DNA of 64,000 nt from Absidia repens (taxonomy: Eukaryota; Mucoromycota; Mucoromycetes; Mucorales; Cunninghamellaceae): contig MCGE01000009.1 of NCBI GenBank assembly GCA_002105175.1, positions 1,674,001-1,738,000 on the forward strand. Direction: 5' to 3'. The notes below the pieces were generated by a model, which was given only the letters and a program-made list of their open reading frames with translations, was not told where the DNA came from and did no database searches. Shown one piece after another: positions 25,581-37,454 of this stretch. Position 1 is the first letter of the stretch. Every line of letters begins with the position of its first letter. A program made the position numbers and the translations under genes.

Positions 25581-27183
25581 ATGGATTCTGGACTCTTGGC
25601 TCAAATTCAAAAAGGAAAATCCTTGAAAAAGGCTCAAACAAATGATAGATCGGCTCCTGTTGTCTCTGGTGGACGTAAGCAAATAAATGCAGTACTGCTC
25701 AAAATTTGGATTGTTGGGTAACCTTTTTTTTTTATTCTTGTCAATTAGCAACAAAAGCAAGCGGGGCATCACCAGGTATGGCCAGACCCCCTCCAACTAT
25801 GCCAAGCTCTCATGGTAGTACTAATGCCAACTCTACTGCATTTGCCCCAACTGCGCCCCAACTGGGAGGTCTCTTTGCTCAAGGCATGCCCACATTACGA
25901 AAAACAAAGGGTTCTGCCATTTCAACTGGCCGAGACACATCTTCCAACGGTAACTCAAAAAAACAAAGCGCTCATATGCAATACCATTTCTAGAGCTAAT
26001 CCGTGTTTCAACTTTTTTTCATTTGCAGCACCTTCACCGCCTTCAACTATACCTCACATTCCTCCTTCAACAGTACGTCCATCGACTTTCAACAAACCGC
26101 TGACAGGCAGCAACACATTACCTCGGTCGTTCAAAGCACCGCCACCTATTCCTGGCCGTAGTGCGCCACCTATTCCTCCTTCTCCTCCTCCTCCTCCTCC
26201 GCCTTCTTCAAATTCATCAATTCCTGCCCCTCCTCCTCCTCCTCCTCCTCCTGCTCCACCTTCAAATTCATCGATTCCTCCCCCTCCTCCGCCGCCACCA
26301 CCAACAATGCCAATGTCTGGATCTATCCACCGACCTTCTGCATTTCCACCAGCACCACCTGCTCATCCAGTACCCGGCATATCACCAAATCACCTATCAT
26401 CAATAGCGCCTCCATTACCCGGTCGATCACGCTCTAATAGTTCACCTCAACGAAACATTCCACCACCGCCACCACCAGCTCCTTCATCCCCTAGTCGCCC
26501 AGCCATTCCTGTCTTCCCCAATCGACCCAGTCCCAACAACACCCAGCATCGATCACCTGGTCTTGCTGTACCACCTCCTCTACCACCTGGTCGACCTCGT
26601 TCATCTTCTGCCACGCATAGTCAGCCACAGGGTACGCCTAGTCCGTCTGCTCCACCTATTCCTCCTCCACCACCTCCTCCAGTACCAAACTCTGAAACTA
26701 TTCATCGACCCCCTGTGCCTCCACAATTGCCTATTTATGGACGACCTTCGGCACCATCATCATCAACAACAAATGTCACTCCCCCAAGATCACCTTTACC
26801 ACCACCACCACCACCAACAACAACAAATGTCACTCCACCAAGGTCGCCGTTACCTCCTCCTCCTCCTCCTCCTTCTGGAAGACAACCTACCACCCATCAT
26901 CAACAGCAACAACCGTCACTTACAGAAGGAAGCCATGGGCAATTCCGATTCCGACCGATGTCGGCATTACCAGCACCAAGGTACTTCCAACCTACAAGGC
27001 ATGTATATCAAAGTGGTGAACAGCATGGCAATGGTAAGTGAATCAATCAATCATAAATGAGTCGGGGTTGGGGAAAAGAGAGTGAGAAAACCATCAGCGC
27101 GCCCTTGTCTCTCGGTATATTGACTGACCTTTCCATTCTTCTTCTTACTAGCTTATCCGCTCAATTTGGATCAACTTGGTTAA
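25581..27183 (+). CDS. VRP1: Verprolin / WASP-interacting protein (WIP)
   Basis: Four exons: 25581-25674, 25749-25949, 26029-27033 and 27152-27183, giving 443 aa. The N-terminal WH2 actin-binding motif is LLAQIQKGKSLKKAQTNDRS, followed by a very proline-rich body with many PPPPP tracts. Near the C-terminus is the WASP WH1-binding motif GQFRFRPMSALPAPRYF, comparable to the FHPI..LPPP motif of WIP. It links actin to WASP/Las17 and to type I myosin at endocytic patches. An acceptor-like TTCTTGCAG lies 12 nt before the ATG, so a 5'UTR intron is likely. The terminal exon adds only AYPLNLDQLG. The usual verprolin N-terminal polyproline before WH2 is absent with this start. Confidence 0.9.
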
Positions 27184-27525
27184 TCTGTGATTGGGGTGGC
27201 GGTGTGGCTTACAAATGGGTTTTGATTCATTCATTAGTTCATCATCATTTATATATATATATATAGATATATTAGGCTTGATTGATATAGTTTATTATAG
27301 AAAACACCCAATAAATAAAGAAAAATTCATTTTTTGTATATATATATATATATATTTTAGAATGAAGCAATGAAGGAGGAAAGGGGGTTGCGAAAAGGGG
27401 GGATTTTTTAGTTTTATTAAAACAAAAGAGTTTTATTCAATCAACAATATAAGGAAAAAGGAAAAGGAGAGGGTGAAAAAAAAATATATATCAGAGAAAG
27501 AGCGGGGAGGGGTGGGGAAACTAGA
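27184..27525. other. Convergent 3' spacer, VRP1 / repeat protein
   Basis: 342 bp with AATAAATAAAG at about 27311 (plus) and a TTTATTAAAAC at 27413 that may serve the minus-strand gene. It has TA microsatellites at 27246-27263 and 27338-27356. No gene is seen. Confidence 0.4.
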
Positions 27526-28683
27526 CTATTGCTTGCCAGCTCGACGACCTTTACCACCATGGTGTTTTTTTCTACCGATCTTGGGCGCATGATCAGAAGG
27601 GGCTTGCGGAGTACCAGAACCAGTAGGCTTGGGAGGGACATGGGAAGCAGGTTCACGTTTGTCATGATCTTTCTTGTGGTGGTCACCAGGGGGTTTACCG
27701 GAAGGATGGGCAGAGCCGGTAGGCTTGGAAGGAGGGGGAGGAGGAGGGACATCACTAGCATCATGGGCAACTTCACGCTTGGAATGCTTCTTGTCGTTAT
27801 GACCATGACCAGGAGGCTTACCATGAGGTTTACCAGTAGGCTTGGAAGGAGGAGGGGGAGGAACATCACTAGCATCATGGGTAATTTCACGCTTGGAATG
27901 CTTCTTGTCGTTATGACCATGACCAGGAGGCTTACCATGAGGTTTACCAGTAGGCTTGGAAGGAGGAGGGGGAGGAACATCACTAGCATCATGGGTAATT
28001 TCACGCTTGGAATGCTTCTTGTCGTTATGACCATGACCAGGAGGCTTACCATGAGGTTTACCAGTAGGCTTGGAAGGAGGAGGGGGAGGAACATCACTAG
28101 CATCATGGGTAATTTCACGCTTGGAATGCTTCTTGTCGTTATGACCATGACCAGGAGGCTTACCATGAGGTTTACCAGTAGGCTTGGAAGGAGGAGGGGG
28201 AGGAACATCACTAGCATCATGGGTAATTTCACGCTTGGAATGCTTCTTGTCGTTATGACCATGACCAGGAGGCTTACCATGAGGTTTACCAGTAGGCTTG
28301 GAAGGAGGAGGGGGAGGGACACCACTAGCATCATGGGCAATTTCACGCTTGGAATGCTTCTTGTCATTATGACCATGACCAGGAGGCTTACCATGAGGTT
28401 TACCAGTAGGCTTGGAAGGAGGGGGAGGGACACCACTAGCATCATGGGCAATCTCACGCTTAGCTTGGCCACTTGGTTCATGGTTATGGGAGTGTTTTTG
28501 CTTATGATGAGGGTGACCGCTGACAGAAGGAGGAGGAACACCTTGTTGTTGATGTTGGGGGTGACCAGTGGCATTCACAGCAGCTGATCCATGTTCGAAA
28601 CCACTGCCGTTTTGGGCCAGTTCACATTGCCCATAGGCAACAAAAGACAAGATACAAGCAGCAATGACAGCGTTGAATTTCAT
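27526..28683 (-). CDS. Secreted tandem-repeat protein with Lys-Arg spacers (KEP-like precursor)
   Basis: One exon, 385 aa. It begins with a clear signal peptide (MKFNAVIAACILSFVAYGQC), then a Gly/His/Gln region with one NAT glycosylation site. From residue 77 come seven head-to-tail units of 37-40 residues, each starting E-(I/V)-(A/T)-H-D-A-S and ending in Lys-Arg. KR sites fall at residues 76, 113, 151, 189, 227, 265, 303 and 343. Each unit has PPPPPSKPTG, GKPHGKPPGHGHND and KKHSKR. The tail is Gly/Lys-rich. A signal peptide plus regular repeats separated by Kex2-type KR sites is the definition of fungal KEP proteins, which are cut into short secreted peptides. A Pro/His-rich wall or metal-binding protein is the alternative. 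Confidence 0.85.
   Translation of the reverse strand: MKFNAVIAACILSFVAYGQCELAQNGSGFEHGSAAVNATGHPQHQQQGVPPPSVSGHPHHKQKHSHNHEPSGQAKREIAHDASGVPPPPSKPTGKPHGKPPGHGHNDKKHSKREIAHDASGVPPPPPSKPTGKPHGKPPGHGHNDKKHSKREITHDASDVPPPPPSKPTGKPHGKPPGHGHNDKKHSKREITHDASDVPPPPPSKPTGKPHGKPPGHGHNDKKHSKREITHDASDVPPPPPSKPTGKPHGKPPGHGHNDKKHSKREITHDASDVPPPPPSKPTGKPHGKPPGHGHNDKKHSKREVAHDASDVPPPPPPSKPTGSAHPSGKPPGDHHKKDHDKREPASHVPPKPTGSGTPQAPSDHAPKIGRKKHHGGKGRRAGKQ
27655..28455 (-). repeat. Coding tandem repeat, unit about 114 bp, seven units
   Basis: DNA-level tandem repeat inside the secreted protein. Units 3-6 are near-identical at the base level, units 1-2 differ by a few substitutions, and unit 7 is diverged and longer. 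Near identity of the central units indicates recent unequal exchange or gene conversion. It also opens long spurious reading frames on other frames. Confidence 0.9.
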
Positions 28684-28844
28684 AATTGAGGGGGTGTTTT
28701 GGTTTTTGATAAAATAAAAAAAAGATATATAAAAGATTTTGTTTGAATAAAAAGAGGGAAAAAAACAGAATGGAGGAAAGGTCTTTTATATGCCAAAGAA
28801 ATGCAGCGGAAAAATGATCTGGTGCAAAAACGGTACCTGATTAT

Positions 28845-28886
<42 letters not shown>

Positions 28887-30892
28887 TCTGGATCATACAT
28901 AAAACAACTCTGACATGATGCCAAAAAAAAAAAATTAAAAACGGGAGAGTGATAACAACTTTGTTATGATGCCATTGACAATATGGTTGGATAATCGTTA
29001 AACTTCATGCAATCTTATTTGCTTGTGTTTAGTCAAACAGTTTCATCCAATCAAAATGTTTATTTTTAGAGATCTGTGTTTTTTTTGCCAAGACCTGGTG
29101 AGCCAATGATTTTTTGATTTCGCATTCAATCTATCCAAACAAATGGGTGTGGGCAATGTTCACAGTATTAATTTTTCTTCCTTTTTTTTTAGTAGAGTGA
29201 CGACGATGATCCCACCTTCTGGACTACACGGGAAAATTTTGATCTTGGATGGAGGGCGTACGAACGGCCTTTGAAAATTATTTTTGCCTTTTACAGTTAA
29301 TTTTATAAGCATAGCATTGAGTATTAAAGACCACAATACCAAATCAATTTTAATAGTAATTTTTAATCATTCATTTGCCGTGTTTTCCTCTTTTTATCAA
29401 GCAAATGAAATTGTTATTGTTTTTTTTTTTTTTCGTCCCATTTCTATGATATCTATTGTCAATCTTATGTACTCTAGACAAAGAAACGCGGTTCCTGGAT
29501 ATTTTCTCATTACAGGATGTATAATCCATTCACAGAAGTAGTATATTTTAATTAACAGAGTATAAAAAAAGAACAACCCCACTCTTTGCAACCTTTTTTT
29601 TTAGTAGGCTTGGCATTTCAGAATCCACCGCTTTGGATAACCCAATAAAACAAAACACGGCGTTTCAATTCAGCAGGCATCATGGCATGAACCGAAGATG
29701 TCTCAGCCAAGTGATTTTTTTTTATTGCACCCGAATAACTTCATTCCGCTTCTTGTGTAGTAGGAAAAAAAAAAGGACACTAGCCTAAAAGGCATACCAC
29801 AATGATTTTATCATTTTTCTAAAAACAACCTCTACTATTTCTAATATTCTACATACCGAATAGTCCCATCCACTAATGAAGAAGAGCCAAGAGCTGTTGG
29901 TTCCAAATTTTATTATTATCAAGGTTATCCTACATGCATGAGAACATACGAAATTGGTTAGCTCTTAGTCCAAGTGAACATCCCTCAGAGTAACAAATGA
30001 AACTTCGGAAGCAGTCATATCATGACTACAAGGCCAGATCTCATCGTTATGATTTTTTTTTCAGATATGGACGCATGTGTCTCCAACAACAGTACATTAA
30101 CCCTAACTATGATCAGATATAATCAAATCAACGAGTACTTACATATTGCTACTTGCCTCTTTTTTTTTGGGGGGAAGGGGAATGAAATTGGACGAAACGC
30201 TTTTGAGGTGGAGATCTTCCATGATAATAGTGCCAGTATGCGTCTAATTATCTATGGGACAGTGGAAAAAATAATTCTAACCAAATCCATCCTGTAGCCC
30301 ATGAATTGTTATTATTCATTCCGCACGAAGTTTCCGCCCAGAAATGCTCTTTTTTGTTTTTTGCCCAAAATATTGATACCAATATTTCAGGTCTTATTGA
30401 CCCAATACTAGTGAATAGCGAACATAATCACTGATTATTAGTTTATGTTTTGTTAAGATCCATATGGGCTTTTAAGGTGAGTGGACGGAACCAGCATTTG
30501 TCAAAGCTTGCCCCACCCATAAAAAACACTGTGCTCAAAATAGTCAAACATTTAAAAAGCACTGCAGTTCCATGCTTTTTTTTTATTATCTATTTTTCTG
30601 AAAAAGGATACTTTTGTATCTATTTTTATTGACCCAAAAACATTTTAAAGCTCGCTCAAAAGAGTATTTTTACCAATATTTTTTAGATCGATTATCTCGC
30701 GGCTATTTGCCTTCTTTATAAATGTATGATATGTCTATGTGTGTTTGTGTGTCAAAACAACAAAGGTATCATAACCACTCAACGTGTTTTTTTTTTATCA
30801 GACTTTCTTACAGAAAAAAATGTATTGGGCATTTGCAGTTGGTCAGTTCTGACTGATGGATTGCAAACCAAATCCATTGCAGGACTACAAAA
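28684..30892. other. Intergenic, 2.2 kb, no gene seen
   Basis: Just upstream of the repeat-protein start the minus strand reads TTTTATATATC (about 28727), a candidate TATA box, and there is a 39-T run (28847-28885). The remainder is AT-rich with only short chance ORFs. I found no RNA gene. Two related motifs, TTATTGACCC and ACCAATATTT, recur near 30375-30400 and 30628-30680. Confidence 0.4.
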
Positions 30893-31885
30893 TATTTCAA
30901 ATCCCGCACACGTGAATATTTGTTTATTCCCAATTTTTTTTTTTCAATTCTTTCTCTTTCTCTTTCTCTTCATCATTCAGCTTCTTTAAAGATATGGTGA
31001 TCTTAGATCAGTGTCAGGGCTAGTTTAGAAGGGGTTTCAGAATAGGGATTACAAGATGCATGGGGAAACCCTTTCATTTTGGATTCAGGATTTTGAACTA
31101 CCATTAGTTGGCCTTTTGGGGCCCTTATTAGCTACGTTTAGTGTTAGTTTGACTATAGTTTGTAATATACATATGAATAAAATATGTCTCCTCTCACATC
31201 CCTCAATTGAGAATGCCCAATTAGTCTCTCTCATGTCTTGTACAAGTGATCGCTTTTTACAATTGCCTCTTCTGATTAGTGTTGACCTCAGTCATGTTTC
31301 AATAAAAGATATCCATCTAGGCTAGCTCATTTTTTGTAGAGTATAGTGCAGTCTTTTACATTACTTTGTTCGTTTGTCCTTCTACATTAGTGTTGTCATT
31401 CCTTGAGTCTCACATTAATCTTCCTCATGCTATCCCAATTAGATCCCTTGATACAATGAGCCTTTTAGTTTAGTATTTACCCAATACGCTTCAATAAAAT
31501 ATGTTCTTTTCATTAATTAACTCTCCTTTGACTCATTCTAAAGTAAACAATGTTGCTATTGTAACTGTTTTGTGAGCTTCGTACCAAACACTTTATCTCA
31601 AGTTCACACCTCCCTATGACTACTTTCTTCCCCCTCCCCTTTAAAAATATGGCGATAGCCTTATATCAATCATTGCTGTATTCCTGCTCGACCAATCATA
31701 TAAATATGTGTAGGTCGTGTTATGCATGTAGCCACCGCTAAGAGCACTTTACACTACTTTCAAGCTTATCTATGACTACTTGCCTCATATCCTAAGGCCT
31801 GGCAGCTGGTTGACAACTCAAGGTCACTCAGTATGAAACATGTCGGTATTCTTGCCTCCACTATTCATATAACCCAACCCAGATC
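30893..31885 (-). repeat. Dispersed repeat family, copy D (full length, reverse)
   Basis: Reverse copy, about 1 kb. It begins with the conserved end ATTTCAAATCCCGCACACGTG (30894), then CAGTGTCAGGGCTAGTTTAG, GGGATTACAAGATG and CATGGGGAAACCCTTTCATT (31058). The far end TTGCCTCCACTATTCATATA (31851-31870) is the reverse of the left block of copies A, B and C. Internal GCTGTATTCCTGCTCGACC near 31677 also matches. In this copy an 89-codon ORF (31056-31325, plus strand) starts at the core ATGCATGGGG. Confidence 0.75.
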
Positions 31886-32550
31886 CTGCTGTCAGTAAGT
31901 GGCTTCCACAAGACTGGATATTTGTAACATTCAGTTTGTTATTTGCCTATATTTATTTATGCCTATATATGGTAAAAAAAGAAATCGAATCCCTACTGAA
32001 GTCAACTGAGCATCAAGCGCGCTGCCTATTAAAGATGCAAAACGACGAAACGTTCTAATTTCATCAAAAGTCCAACGCTTCAACAACCTTTTACCCTGAT
32101 AATCCCATGCATCAGCTTTTCGGATAATATGAGATTGAAATATAAAAAAAAAATTGCAACTATCAAAGGTTTAGTTACATTCTTGCTAAAACTGTACAAT
32201 AACAGATACACATGTTTACTTTCTTTTTTTTTTTTTTTTTTTTTTTTGCAGAAGGGTACAAGACCCAGATCCTTGATTTTCCCTTTTCATATCATATCAT
32301 CATAACATGATATTTTTATATCCCCCCGTAAGGCATGGCATATATTTCTTCCAATTGCCATCATCAAATTTATTTTATGCGTATTCCAAACTCTATGCCA
32401 CACCCAGTCTAACATTAATAAAACCCATTTGCCCCACTTATTAAGGATCAAAAAAAAAAAAAAGACAAGATATGAGTCAAATAAAGATAGATGCAGTTTA
32501 TTTTTTTATTTGTTAAATTCAATCGAATAGTCTATTCTAATCTATGCTAT
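31886..32550. other. Intergenic, nothing recognised
   Basis: AT-rich spacer with a 22-T tract near 32226 and an A-run near 32450. A TTTTTTTATTTG at 32500 on the plus strand fits a minus-strand poly(A) region for the deubiquitinase gene. Confidence 0.35.
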
Positions 32551-34281
32551 CTAAATATGTAACTGTTTCATCGCTTGTTGTGCGGTATTGTCGGTATCCG
32601 TTGATTTCTCGTTCTTCATTTTCGCCGCCACATGTTTGTTTGCTGCTTGTTGTTTCTTTTCCCGTTTTTGTTCCTTTTGGCGCAATTTGGCTTGCTGTTT
32701 CCGTTGTTGCGCTGTGAGTCGTTTTGGCGGCGGTGGCGACGATGCTGCTGCTGCTGCTGGTGGTGGTGGTGTTGAAACCTCGGGGATTACTTTAGTATTA
32801 TCATTGTTGCTTTCGTCGTTTTTGTTGTTGTCGGTATTGTTGTTTTTGACACCTTCGTCGAGTTCCTTTTCCTGTCGTACTTCAGTTGCTTCTGTCGCCT
32901 CGTCCTTTCCATGTTGTATTTCGTGGCAACTTTGAGCACTATTGTGATTGTTGTCCTGACTTATATCTTGCTTTGCTGGTATGGTGGCGTCTTGTTTGGT
33001 GTCTCCTTGCTCCTCTTTGTTCTGTTCTTCGTAGAGAGCGTCTATCACTTTATCGGGATTGCCTTTGTATTTTCTGAGTAGCCGTCGTATTTTGCGTATA
33101 TTTGTGCCAGGACATGCTGTGAGAATCACCTTTTCTTTGGAGTCGGGCGAGTCGGCGTCATCATTATCATTATCATCATCGTCATTCTGAATATCCTTTC
33201 CTGCTGTATTTGTATCGCTATTGTCCTACATAAAATAAGAAAACGATGTGATGAGAGTGAGTCGATGAAAGAACGATTAAAAGAAAGAGATCAGGTACGT
33301 ACTTTGATTTCAGGCATACCATTATAAGGTCCGTCAATGTTTCGTACAGAGCTATAATGTTCCCAGCTATGGTATCTATAATCAGGTATCAGCAAATGTT
33401 TGGTTTATAACTATGACCTTTGTTCTATTCCACATATCAACACAACTTACGCTATGTGTAATATTTGTCGACCTGTATCATCATCATCGTCGTCCAACCC
33501 ATTTTGTTGTTCATCCCCGTCTTCGCCCACCCCATGAATAACGTATCTACACTTGGTAAGAAAAGACGAAAGAAAGAATCAATCCATTATACTACTCTGT
33601 TCACGAAGTTGCTTTTGAAAACTTACATCAAACCAGGTTGATAGATTTTGACATCTACTTGTCGAAGTTTAGCAAATCCGACAATGATCATATGACCGCC
33701 AAAGCATCCATCTTGCCGCATATTTTCAAGGTATCGATCAAAAGGAATATCGTCTTCAACAAAGAATTGATATGTATCCTTATTTTGTCCCAGATACTGG
33801 CATACTTCTTGTCGAATGGCTTTGTGATGTTTATCGTATCCATAGTATTGATCTGATAAGGCACGAAATAGACCTGATTTGTAAAGAGAAATCCATCCAT
33901 CAATGAATCGATTACAAGATGATTGGATTGGTTCGTTTTTGCTTACAATTGCCATCGCCAGTAATACACTTTGTTGTTAGTCCTAAAACCTTGAGTTGGG
34001 TATCGAGATCCTCTCCATCGTCGCCAAGAAGGATGTGTTTCTGTGTAAGAAAAAAAAAAAAAAAGAGTGGATGAAGTGGGTGAGGTGAGCGCTAAGAAAA
34101 ATAGAAGAGCATGCTACTACGATCAGGCTTGACTGCGACTGCCCTTACCTTTTGTGCCCGGCGTTCTTTTCTTGTTGGTTTATCTATGATCAATAAACTC
34201 AATTTATAAGCCTGTATCGCAATTTTTAAATATCAAAAAGTAGATGATCAAGACGTACTTACCTTTTTTGCCTTTCGCCAT
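32551..34281 (-). CDS. OTU-domain deubiquitinase, OTUD3-like
   Basis: Seven exons: 34281-34263, 34183-34149, 34040-33947, 33873-33627, 33546-33451, 33375-33303 and 33225-32551, giving 412 aa. OTU cysteine protease: catalytic site GDGNCLFRALSDQ (Cys at about residue 50, its codon split by an intron), then RQEVCQYLGQN, FVEDDIPFDRYLENMRQDG, WGGH-like CFGGHMIIVGFAK, VKIYQPGL, YVIHG and the catalytic His in YHSWEHYSSVRNIDG. After an acidic linker a UBA-like helix set follows (VILTACPGTNIRKIRRLLRK...PDKVIDALYEEQ), which OTUD3 also has. The C-terminus is basic and coiled (RLTAQQRKQQAKLRQKEQKR). It removes ubiquitin from substrates in cytosol or nucleus; targets are unknown. Confidence 0.88.
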
Positions 34282-34492
34282 GAGGGGACAAACAAAAAAA
34301 GTAGGGTCTCTTTTTCAGTTCAGGAAAAATAAAATAAAAATTATGTGGTCGGGAATTAAAATCAATTTCGGTCAAAAAAGGGAGTGAGAAGAAATAAGGA
34401 AAGCGCGACCCCTTTTACCACTCTTTTTCTCACTCTCTCCAATCTTTCCACTTGGCATCCGCAAAAGCATATACAATAACAACAAAAGAAGG
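34282..34492. promoter_or_regulatory. Divergent promoter, OTUD3-like / two-TM protein
   Basis: 211 bp between opposed start codons. It includes CTCTCTCCAATCTTTCC (34432-34448), with a CCAAT on the plus strand, and a pyrimidine-rich stretch before it. A shared bidirectional promoter is inferred from spacing. Confidence 0.5.
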
Positions 34493-36762
34493 ATGCAATG
34501 GAGGGTGTTTATACTGTTATTCGCCGGGGTGTGTGTCGTTTACATTGTCAGTCTGTTGCAAGAGGCTCCTTATCCTCATCCTCTCCAATTGACCACCTCG
34601 GACCGGCCGTCGTCTCCTGAACTTGTTCCCGACTCAACCATCTTGTCAGCACATACCGATTATCTTTACGAAACCATGATTTTTTATGGCCAAACTCAAC
34701 GTGATTCAGTGCATACTGGAACTGGTAAGATAAAGAAGGCTGACAATAGCGACGACGTTGTTTTATCTACAGTTTGGTACAATGTCTCTAATATCTACTT
34801 TTGTATTGTAGGTAAGATTAGTCAACTACGAAAACCGATGCAATCTCTTTTACAACATGGAAATCGAACGGCTCCTGGGAACGGTAATGAGGAGGAGGGA
34901 ACGAGGGAAATGGTTTCTATATCTAACCTTTTTTTTTATTTTTTTTTTTTATGTATTTGGGTAGAATGGACACTTCTTTGGGAGCATACACTACGTGGAC
35001 CGATCAGCAAAATCTCAGGACCACCAAGCACAGACGATTCAGCGTTAAAATTTGCAGTGTTATATAATACCGTTGACAATGAATCTTCTCGCTACTATGT
35101 CCGGGTTTACTATTACTCCTCTTCCATAAATACGCAACAACATACTATGGAATACAAGGATTTGCTCCTTCCTGGTACTACTTGGATCAAATCATTTGTG
35201 TTGGAAAATGACTTTATTATATATTCAAGGTAATCGTTGCTCAGTCGTTTAGGAATAAGTATGTGACCCTTTTTTTTTTTTTCCTGTCAATAGAGATCCT
35301 GATATTTATCAATATAGAACCGTCCGACTCCCATCCGACTTGACTAAATCACCACATTCAGCCAATGCACAAGATATTATTCTATCCTCAAGTGAACCGG
35401 GATATCAAGTAGCATGTAAATAGCGAGAGTGGAACGCTAAGGTGAAAGACACATGACATTCAACTTTGACACCACTTTTTTTTTTTTTTTTTTTTTTTTT
35501 TTTGTTAGCTAGTTATCTGTCATCGGAAAATGTTGAAAAACAGGAGAGCATCATCTCTCAATTGTACTCACCAAAGTAAGTAGAAATCATTCAATCTTTG
35601 AGTTCAATATATTTACCTTTTTTTTTTTCGTCATAGTTTGAATACTTTACGCGTGATATACTTGGAATTTTTCAAGACACGTAACAACTATTATGTGGCA
35701 GTTTCTGTGGCCGATAATGCAAGCTCTGTTACACAACCTACTTCTTTACGTGATGAAAATTTGATATCTCCTTGGCACTTACGCGCACACAAAACGACGG
35801 TAACATGACGAAAATAAAAATTTTAGGCGCAGTTGGAAAACATGCAAGAGGCTCATTTTGTATCATATATCTATATAGGAAGATGGATATAATGATGATG
35901 ATGTTATGTATAGCAGTGGTACGCAGGATATGCCAATGGTGGAGCATAGTCGTATACAGATGCCTTCTGTTAGTCTAGGTAAGCAATTTGCATTCAGGTT
36001 GAGATTGGGGAATTGGTAGAAGACAGGGAATAATGTAATCATAATTTTAACCCGATCTTGTTTTTGTTTGTTTTTATTTTTATTCGTAGCCAGGTCTATC
36101 AACGCAAGGACGGTGGCTTTCCCTGTCACCCGGACTCAGTTCACGACACTCGACTATACCGACAAGGTAGATATTTTACAGCAACAACAGGACAGCGAGC
36201 AAAAGGATCGACTTTATCGTGATGACCAAGGGACGATTCTTCCCGAATATTACTATTGGCCTTTGGATGAACAGCACCAAGAAATATACGACATTTACGA
36301 CGATGATATCCGTGGAATGAATCTTAACAGTCAGGGAAACGTGTTGGCAGTATGGACAGAAAACAATTATATCTATATTTATAAACGAGGGCAAGGGGAT
36401 GATCACGAACAAGTGGATGACACATCGGAACCGAAGATATCACATCTCCAGCAAACAACAACGAATGATGATGAGGATGACAACAATAGTATTCCACCAT
36501 CATCACCAACAACCCTCGCTTTACCTATCAAAACATTATCTCTGGTCGATCAGTTAGACGTGTTTCTTGGCATTCGATCTCCCGCATCAACGTCATCATC
36601 ACCCAACAAGACTTCATGGCGACCTCATCCTGATCTTCCTTCTCCCTGGTTTTTACGCATGGTCATTACACCCAAAGACAAATTCCCCAGGCAGACTGTA
36701 AGTTTTTTATTTTTTTATTTGTTACACTTCCGATTTGAACTCACCGTTTCTATCATTTTATT

Positions 36763-36802
<40 letters not shown>

Positions 36803-37143
36803 TTTTAGTCCGTCAGCACGGTCCTCTTTGTCAACGCTTCATCAAGTCCTTACAATCATACTGGAAATAACTATCTTTGTAAGAAAGAAAGAACGAAAAA
36901 GAATTAAGAGCTCTAGTACTGACCATTTGTTCTTCTTTTCTAAATATAATAGTTGTAGGTTTGAAAAATGGTGCTGTCCGTTCGTATTTGATCGATGCAA
37001 TGGAACCTCCACAAGAAATTGGCTTGGCTAGCTTTATTATTGGGCAGTGGGACATGTTGATTGCCATGTGCGTGATTATTGTGGTATTTGCATTTAACGA
37101 ATATCAAAATTATGGACGTGGCGATGTGTTTGGTAGTATTTAG
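34493..37143 (+). CDS. Unrecognised type I-like membrane protein with N- and C-terminal membrane segments
   Basis: Ten exons: 34493-34724, 34812-34883, 34965-35229, 35294-35415, 35509-35575, 35637-35799, 35879-35978, 36090-36697, 36809-36878 and 36953-37143, giving 629 aa. A signal anchor (RVFILLFAGVCVVYIVSLL) is followed by a large lumenal or extracellular part and a C-terminal helix (WDMLIAMCVIIVVFAFNEY) with a short tail YGRGDVFGSI. The middle has beta-rich segments (NVLAVWTENNYIYIYKRG, HTLRGPISKISGP, LFVGLKNGAVRSYL) that look like propeller blades, so a WD40/propeller-like fold is possible, plus an acidic Ser/Thr linker. Introns 1 and 2 are 87 and 81 nt, multiples of three with no stop, so their retention would keep the frame. 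Function unknown. Confidence 0.7.
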
Positions 37144-37454
37144 TATGGTTTTTAGACGGTAGTTCTAGCAGCATTTAGCATTCTTTATTTATTATACATA
37201 GACTAGTTTAGCTTTTTTTATCATTACTATTATTTGAATCAACAATAAAAACCTGATTTTTATTATGATGATACCTTTATTATATGTGCTTTTTGTGTTT
37301 TATGTTGGAAGATAGCAAGCTATGCTTTCTTTCAATTGTCTTTCATGTATTTGATTTATCATACGAATCGTAGGGTGGTTTGTGCGGAAATTTTGTTTGG
37401 TCAGCGGTGTTTGCATTTTTGTTCAAGCAGGTTTAATCAAGTTACATTTCTCAC

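Noticed and set aside
27655..28455. CRISPR-like regular repeat spacing
   Set aside because: The units are contiguous coding repeats with no variable spacers, in a eukaryotic gene.
27441..28587. Two long ORFs (377 aa minus, 352 aa plus) overlapping the secreted repeat gene
   Set aside because: They are shadow frames opened by the stop-free 114-bp tandem repeat; only the signal-peptide frame has sensible composition and a proper start.
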